From Rhodobiaceae bacterium (GTDB taxonomy: Bacteria > Pseudomonadota > Alphaproteobacteria > Micropepsales > Micropepsaceae): a stretch of 11,715 nucleotides of DNA. The notes beneath the pieces are model-generated. The model saw only the letters and a program-made list of their open reading frames with translations. It made no database searches and was not told the origin of the DNA. Both the position numbers and the translations under genes were made by a program. The first letter of the stretch is position 1, and every line of letters starts with the position of its first letter. The stretch covers positions 1 to 11,715 of the forward strand of contig VFKO01000504.1 of the NCBI GenBank assembly GCA_009885515.1. The letters run 5' to 3'. This document shows, in pieces, positions 6,790-11,715 of this stretch.

Positions 6790-7464
6790 TCAATCGTCCA
6801 TCTTTTGCGGGACGGCCGCGGCCTGTGCGTTTGCCGCCACGATGGCGGCGAGGTTTTGCGCTTCCGATTTTGCCACCTTGCGCAGCTTGATCGAGAGCGG
6901 GTCGCAGAAGTTTTGTGTCGCTTCCATCATAAAATCGAACGAGGCGTCGCGACGGCCGCAGCGTTCTTGGCGTTGTTGGGTCAATTCGTCGACCTTCGCC
7001 ATTTCTCCTTTGATGCGCGCAGCTTCGATCGCTTCGTCGGTTACGGCGATGATGTCGGATTCGCCCAGAATTCCTTCGACGGCCAAAGTCATGCGCGCCA
7101 TGCATTGATAGATTTCCGCGCGTACGTCCGGATCGGAAATGTCGGCGATACGCTCGCGGTTCCGTTCATAGACGTTGAGGTCGCGCATGCAGCTGCGCAC
7201 GAGACGAACGGTGTAGGGCCCATACGGATTGCCGCGCGCACGTGCGTCTTTCGCCAGTCGGGTGAGAACGCCAAGGGAGGACAGCAGGTCGAGACAGACG
7301 AGCGCGATCGAACGTTCCTGTCGCTTGCGCTCCATGCGGTCGAGAAGCCAGGCGACGAAAAAGCCGCCGGCGCTGGCCAGGAAAGCGCCGATGATCATGG
7401 CGATAAACTGTGCCCCGGCGGCGCCGGTTACGTCGAAGATGGATTGGGTCACGTTGGCGGCCAT
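6790..7464 (-). CDS. Hypothetical single-pass membrane protein with long helical cytoplasmic part
   Basis: From ATG 7464 the product has 224 residues. One strongly hydrophobic segment at about residues 16-41 (AQFIAMIIGAFLASAGGFFV and on) is followed directly by DRMERKRQER, a basic flank that by the positive-inside rule places the C-terminal 180 residues in the cytoplasm. The remainder is predicted from composition to be largely alpha-helical and charged, with scattered cysteines. An alternative TTG start at 7512 would add 16 residues; neither start has a clear Shine-Dalgarno. I do not recognise the family. It lies in the same orientation as the flanking pseudogene and peptidase gene but is separated from the latter by 320 bases, so co-transcription is uncertain. 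Confidence 0.65.
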   Translation of the reverse strand: MAANVTQSIFDVTGAAGAQFIAMIIGAFLASAGGFFVAWLLDRMERKRQERSIALVCLDLLSSLGVLTRLAKDARARGNPYGPYTVRLVRSCMRDLNVYERNRERIADISDPDVRAEIYQCMARMTLAVEGILGESDIIAVTDEAIEAARIKGEMAKVDELTQQRQERCGRRDASFDFMMEATQNFCDPLSIKLRKVAKSEAQNLAAIVAANAQAAAVPQKMDD

Positions 7465-7551
7465 GGTGTCGTCGTGCTTGCGGTGGAGCAACTTTCTATC
7501 GCCTGAGGTCAAGCCGCGATAGTGGAGCGTTAGCCGGACGACGACGCCATA

Positions 7552-8160
7552 TCAAGATGGTGTGAAGTCCCGCTCGAACGTGTTCAGCGCGAGCTCTGGG
7601 TTCCAGACGCGGTCGGTCACTTGATTCACCGGCAGCTATTTGACGGCATTCAAGTCATAGTCCTCGTTCCGATCTGAAGACGTCACGCCGTCGACGGACT
7701 TGAAGTCCGAATATCGGCTTTCGACCCGCTTCTTGGTTTGATCCACAACCGGATGATAGGCTCGTTCGTCGCGATTGCGCGCGATCATCCAGCTTTTCGG
7801 ATCGATGTGGAAATAGCTGGTGTGGCCGGTGGTGAAGACCACCTCAACCACCTGGCAGCGCACGCCGTCGATCATCGCCGGCGGCATCAGGCGGAGTTTG
7901 TGACCGCGTTCGGCGAAACGATGCAGCCCCACCAAATTGCCTTCAATTCCATGCAGCAAGGCGTTGGCCGCGCCCGCCGTGGCGCTCTGCTTGGGTGCGG
8001 GCTCTCCGCTCGGCCACAGCCAGACGCCTTTGCTGTCGACACCTTCGCGATAGACAAGTTGGTCACCGACACGGATATCGATGCGAACCAGGCCCGCGGT
8101 GTCGGCGGCACAATCGCCCTGGTGAAGAATTAAAGGGACGGAATACTTAGTTGAAAGGCA
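7552..8160 (-). pseudogene. Degenerate lipoprotein-sorting-like (LolA-fold) gene, 5'-truncated and amber-interrupted
   Basis: One minus-strand frame reads continuously from just after stop codons near 8185 to TAG at 7636-7638. It carries recognisable pieces of a family annotated as outer-membrane lipoprotein-sorting proteins: LVRIDIRVGDQLVYREGVDS, GVWLWPSG, LLHGIEGNLVGLH, FHIDPKSWMIARNRDERA and RYSDFKSVDGV. No ATG, GTG or TTG exists before residue-equivalent 7959, and the signal peptide and first 80 or so residues of such proteins are absent. After the TAG the same frame continues LPVNQVTDRVWNPELALNTF ERDFTPS to TGA 7552-7554, which resembles the family's normal C-terminus. Two independent lesions therefore point to a pseudogene. 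An alternative is a short protein started at TTG 7959 (107 residues). Confidence 0.65.
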
Positions 8161-8333
8161 CCCGTAACAAGCACCCCTGTCTCACTAGAGTGACTTGACA
8201 CATTTTCGCGGACTGCGATGTTCTTCTTCCCTTCTCCAGTGCGCCGTTATGGTCGCGCGAAATCAGACTGCGCTGCCGCCACAGTAAATTTTAACTATAC
8301 ATATCGCGAAGGCAAGCCATTTTCAGCTGCCAC

Positions 8334-8361
8334 TTGACAGTTCTATAAATGTTCTTAATAA
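8334..8361 (+). promoter_or_regulatory. Near-consensus sigma70-type promoter of the DUF3631 gene
   Basis: TTGACA at 8334-8339 and TAATAA at 8356-8361 are separated by 16 bases. The -35 is perfect and the -10 has five of six consensus bases (TATAAT type allowing one change). The stretch is AT-rich, unlike the surrounding sequence. Transcription should start near 8368, giving a leader of about 20 bases that is almost entirely ribosome binding site. A second TTGACA at 8195-8200 lacks a matching -10. Confidence 0.6.
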
Positions 8362-8372
8362 GTTATTGTGAT
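8340..8372 (+). repeat. 11-bp direct repeats overlapping the promoter (possible operator)
   Basis: GTTCTATAAAT (8340-8350) and GTTCTTAATAA (8351-8361) are adjacent 11-mers sharing GTTCT and an A/T-only remainder; GTTATTGTGAT (8362-8372) is a weaker third unit. The 11-bp spacing equals one helical turn. They cover the spacer, the -10 and the start point, where repressor sites often lie. The first two units are clear; the third may be chance. Confidence 0.3.
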
Positions 8373-8375
8373 GCA

Positions 8376-8383
8376 AAGGAGGT
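8376..8383 (+). promoter_or_regulatory. Perfect Shine-Dalgarno AAGGAGGT deciding the start at 8389
   Basis: AAGGAGGT matches the full anti-SD complement and lies 5 bases before ATG 8389. It rules out the in-frame GTG at 8368 and disfavours ATG 8398. No other gene in the window has an SD this strong. Confidence 0.8.
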
Positions 8384-8388
8384 CATAT

Positions 8389-10179
8389 ATGTCCACAATG
8401 TCCGCACTAATGAAAATACTGGAACAAAAAGAACATCAATTCCTGGAAGACACGGCGGGGCCGGACGAAGTGCTGGCGCAGGCACCCGAATCCGCACCCG
8501 CTGCACCCACGCCCTCGCCACGCCCAGCAAACGCCCCGGGCTTGCCAGGCTGGGCGGGACGCTTGACACTGGTGTTTTACGATGCCGAAACCTGCGAAAA
8601 ATTCCCGGTGCATAAGTTTGACCATCCCTGGGCATGCTGGGTCTGCAAATTCGTGTTGCCGCCTCACGCGGCCGCAGCAGGCAACAGGCTTGCGAGCCTC
8701 AAAAGTCAGCATTCAACAGATACGGTCGTGCTCTGGCCGCGCCCCGGTTTGGAAGGCAAGGCCCGCGCCCTCAGTGATGCGGCGGAACTGGCGGCCCTCG
8801 GCGTCCCGGCTATCGGCATTGCCGATTTGCCCGATGGTCCGGTCATCACCATGGCCGATCAACAAAAACAGATCGTTCAACACGCACTCGCCGGTGCCAT
8901 TTTCCGCGCCTATCCCCTGCGCGCCCAGGGCACGGCCATCGCCGTCCTCCCCTCCACAGCCCCTCCGGATCTTTTCGCCACCTTCAAAGCCATGCGCGCC
9001 TTGATCACGCGCTACGTCGCGTTCAATTCCATCGAGCTCGATGCGGTGGCATTTTGGTGTCTGCAAACCTGGGTGCACGGCGAATTCGAAGTAGCACCCC
9101 GCCTCATCTTTCAGTCGAGCGACCCGCGCGCCGACAGCTCACGCGTCCTGCGGGTGCTCAGCTGGTTGACGCCCAATCCTTGTCTCATCTCCCACGCGCG
9201 CGCCTCAAGCCTGGTCTCGCTGATCGCGCGCGAGCGTCCCACGCTGCTGCTCGACGACAGGGCCAGTGCGATGTGCTGCCATCGCGACATGCGCGCCCTG
9301 CTGGCCGCCGGTGCCCATCGCGATGGCATAGCGGCGGCCGCCCGCGGCGCGCAGCCGGGTCCCACCCTGACCTCATGTTTCGCGCCGCTGGCCGCTGCCA
9401 CCTCGCTGGTGTTGCCACAGGAAATTCTGACCCATGCCATCGTCATTCCGATGTCCCCGCCCCTCATGCACGATGAAGTGGTCAGGCTCTCTGTGGCAGC
9501 GCCCCCGCCCGCGGCCCTGGCTCTGCGCGCCGAAATTCACAATGGCATCTTGAAGTTTCTGGAGGGTCAGCACGAAAGAGTGTGGCCGGAATTGTCAATT
9601 GCGGTGACAGCACGCGAAGCCTGGGAGCCCATATTTGTCCTCGCAAAATACATGGGGCTCGAAGCCGAAGAAGCAGCAAAAAACGCGGCCAACTCGCTGA
9701 CAGTGGACCAGTGCAGGCTCACCGAGGGGTCGGATTTGAAATTGCTCGCAGACGTCAGGCTTGTGCTTGGTGGAACCATCGACAAGGCCGTTCCATCTGC
9801 GACCATCATCGGCATGCTGACCTTCGGTTCCGAAAGCTATTGGCGCAATTGCGAGCACGGCAAGCCACTATCGCCCCGCAGCCTGGCCCAAAAATTCGCG
9901 CGCTTTGGCTTGCGGGCGGCGACGGTGCGCGTCTCTTCCTCGCTCACCGTGCGCGGATTCAAGGGCGAGGACCTACTGGAAGCATTCGCCCGTTATCTCG
10001 ACGACCAAAACGCAGGCGCCATCTTTCGCGACCAGATCAAGGAGCGTTACCGCAAGCGCAGCCCCGAAGAACTGGAAGCTCTGGACGCAAGGGGCAAGGA
10101 AATTCTGAACCGCGCGCCGCTCCTGGACCCACCCCCGGGAAATGTGATGGATCCGTGTCGCAATGTGACGCCTGTGTGA
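8389..10179 (+). CDS. Toprim/DUF3631-type primase-helicase homologue with degenerate catalytic motifs
   Basis: The 596-residue protein has a helical N-terminus, a Pro/Ala linker (about 31-57), a Toprim-like segment (about 110-150), a DUF3631-like ATPase region (about 200-420) and a C-terminal segment (485-537: GKPLSPRSLAQKF to LLEAFARYL) typical of DUF3631 proteins. DUF3631 proteins are commonly encoded by phages, plasmids and integrated elements as primase/helicase-type replication proteins. By eye, VVLWPRPGLEG (113-123) aligns with the Toprim motif VVLFPDNDxxG, but both aspartates are lost (R118, G120). SSDPRADSSRV (243-253) aligns with the P-loop SPEPGSGKTRA, but the lysine is S250. Walker B keeps D289-D290. 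ILTHAIVIPM (346-355) replaces the usual arginines by H349 and P354. The reading frame is intact, so the protein is probably made but unlikely to hydrolyse ATP or synthesise primers. It stands alone, before clpB. Confidence 0.78.
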   Translation: MSTMSALMKILEQKEHQFLEDTAGPDEVLAQAPESAPAAPTPSPRPANAPGLPGWAGRLTLVFYDAETCEKFPVHKFDHPWACWVCKFVLPPHAAAAGNRLASLKSQHSTDTVVLWPRPGLEGKARALSDAAELAALGVPAIGIADLPDGPVITMADQQKQIVQHALAGAIFRAYPLRAQGTAIAVLPSTAPPDLFATFKAMRALITRYVAFNSIELDAVAFWCLQTWVHGEFEVAPRLIFQSSDPRADSSRVLRVLSWLTPNPCLISHARASSLVSLIARERPTLLLDDRASAMCCHRDMRALLAAGAHRDGIAAAARGAQPGPTLTSCFAPLAAATSLVLPQEILTHAIVIPMSPPLMHDEVVRLSVAAPPPAALALRAEIHNGILKFLEGQHERVWPELSIAVTAREAWEPIFVLAKYMGLEAEEAAKNAANSLTVDQCRLTEGSDLKLLADVRLVLGGTIDKAVPSATIIGMLTFGSESYWRNCEHGKPLSPRSLAQKFARFGLRAATVRVSSSLTVRGFKGEDLLEAFARYLDDQNAGAIFRDQIKERYRKRSPEELEALDARGKEILNRAPLLDPPPGNVMDPCRNVTPV

Positions 10180-10213
10180 TGGAGAAAACGTCTGAAATCA
10201 GCCAATGTGACGC
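10141..10213 (+). repeat. AATGTGA direct repeats at 21-bp multiples
   Basis: AATGTGA occurs at 10141-10147, 10162-10168 and 10204-10210, offsets of 21 and 42 bases. The last two extend to CAATGTGACGC (10161-10171 and 10203-10213), both followed by TGTGT-rich sequence. The first two encode Asn-Val in the tail of the DUF3631 protein; the third is in the same frame beyond its stop. They may be remnants of a repetitive C-terminal tail or a binding array upstream of clpB. Confidence 0.45.
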
Positions 10214-10259
10214 TGTGTTGGCAAAAGTAACTTTGGTGGCCCCACCCGCTTTTCAAGAC

Positions 10260-10287
10260 CTTGCCGAACATCAATGTCATCCCAAAT
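10260..10287 (+). promoter_or_regulatory. Possible heat-shock (RpoH-type) promoter for clpB
   Basis: CTTGCC at 10260-10265 and CCCAAAT at 10281-10287 are separated by 15 bases, which loosely resembles alphaproteobacterial RpoH promoters (CTTG-type -35, C-rich then AT -10). clpB is a classic heat-shock gene and this lies 60 bases before its start. The match is partial and no experiment is available. Confidence 0.3.
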
Positions 10288-10348
10288 GGAGGAGCGTGTA
10301 CTTCATAGTGGCCTGAACCGACTCAGGCGAGACTAAAGAGACCCGACA

Positions 10349-11715
<1,367 letters not shown>

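Noticed and set aside
7738..8133. Plus-strand open frame of 131 codons opposite the lipoprotein-sorting-like pseudogene
   Set aside because: It is antisense to a frame with clear family motifs, has no ribosome binding site, and its His/Ala/Asp-rich sequence is the mirror of the minus-strand codons.
8181..8223. Second TTGACA (8195-8200) as an additional promoter
   Set aside because: No acceptable -10 hexamer lies 16-18 bases downstream.
9582..10316. 244-codon plus-strand frame overlapping the DUF3631 gene in another frame
   Set aside because: The DUF3631 frame has domain-like sequence, promoter and SD; this one is Arg/Gly/Pro-rich and lacks a ribosome binding site.

Overview
The window looks like a chromosomal segment of an alphaproteobacterium. 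The case rests on a DUF4167 protein (a family I know only from Alphaproteobacteria) lying just after the last codons of prmC, with clpB at the other end. In many alphaproteobacteria prmC, DUF4167 and clpB are close neighbours. Here about 9.3 kb separates DUF4167 from clpB, and this interval is the accessory part of the window. I cannot name the genus. Base composition is GC-rich apart from an AT-rich patch at about 8281-8390.

Layout. (1) 1-89, the 3' end of prmC, then a 320-bp gap and the DUF4167 gene (412-1026). (2) A compact minus-strand operon (3359 to 1036): two half-size YeeE/YedE sulfur-transport proteins whose genes overlap by 4 bp, followed 18 bp later by a TPR protein with a GT9-like glycosyltransferase domain. 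(3) Two small plus-strand genes for exported proteins (3455-3874 and 4161-4340); the second appears frameshifted relative to a longer ancestor ending at 4408. (4) A minus-strand series: a 5'-truncated, amber-interrupted lipoprotein-sorting-like pseudogene (8160-7552), a single-pass membrane protein of unknown function (7464-6790) and an M13 zinc metallopeptidase (6469-4457). (5) A plus-strand gene for a 596-residue Toprim/DUF3631-type protein (8389-10179) with a near-consensus sigma70 promoter and a perfect Shine-Dalgarno. (6) The first 455 codons of clpB (from 10349, running off the end).

The most unusual item is the 596-residue protein. It aligns by eye, without gaps, with the Toprim and P-loop motifs of mobile-element primase/helicase proteins, yet almost every catalytic position is changed: the Toprim acidic pair, the Walker A glycines, lysine and threonine, and the sensor-type arginines. 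The fold-determining and C-terminal segments remain. A catalytically dead but apparently well-expressed replication protein suggests domestication or a regulatory or decoy role. Just upstream of it lies the broken 5' end of the lipoprotein-sorting-like gene, as expected if insertion of this cassette destroyed that gene. These homology statements come from recognising motifs by eye; no database search was run.
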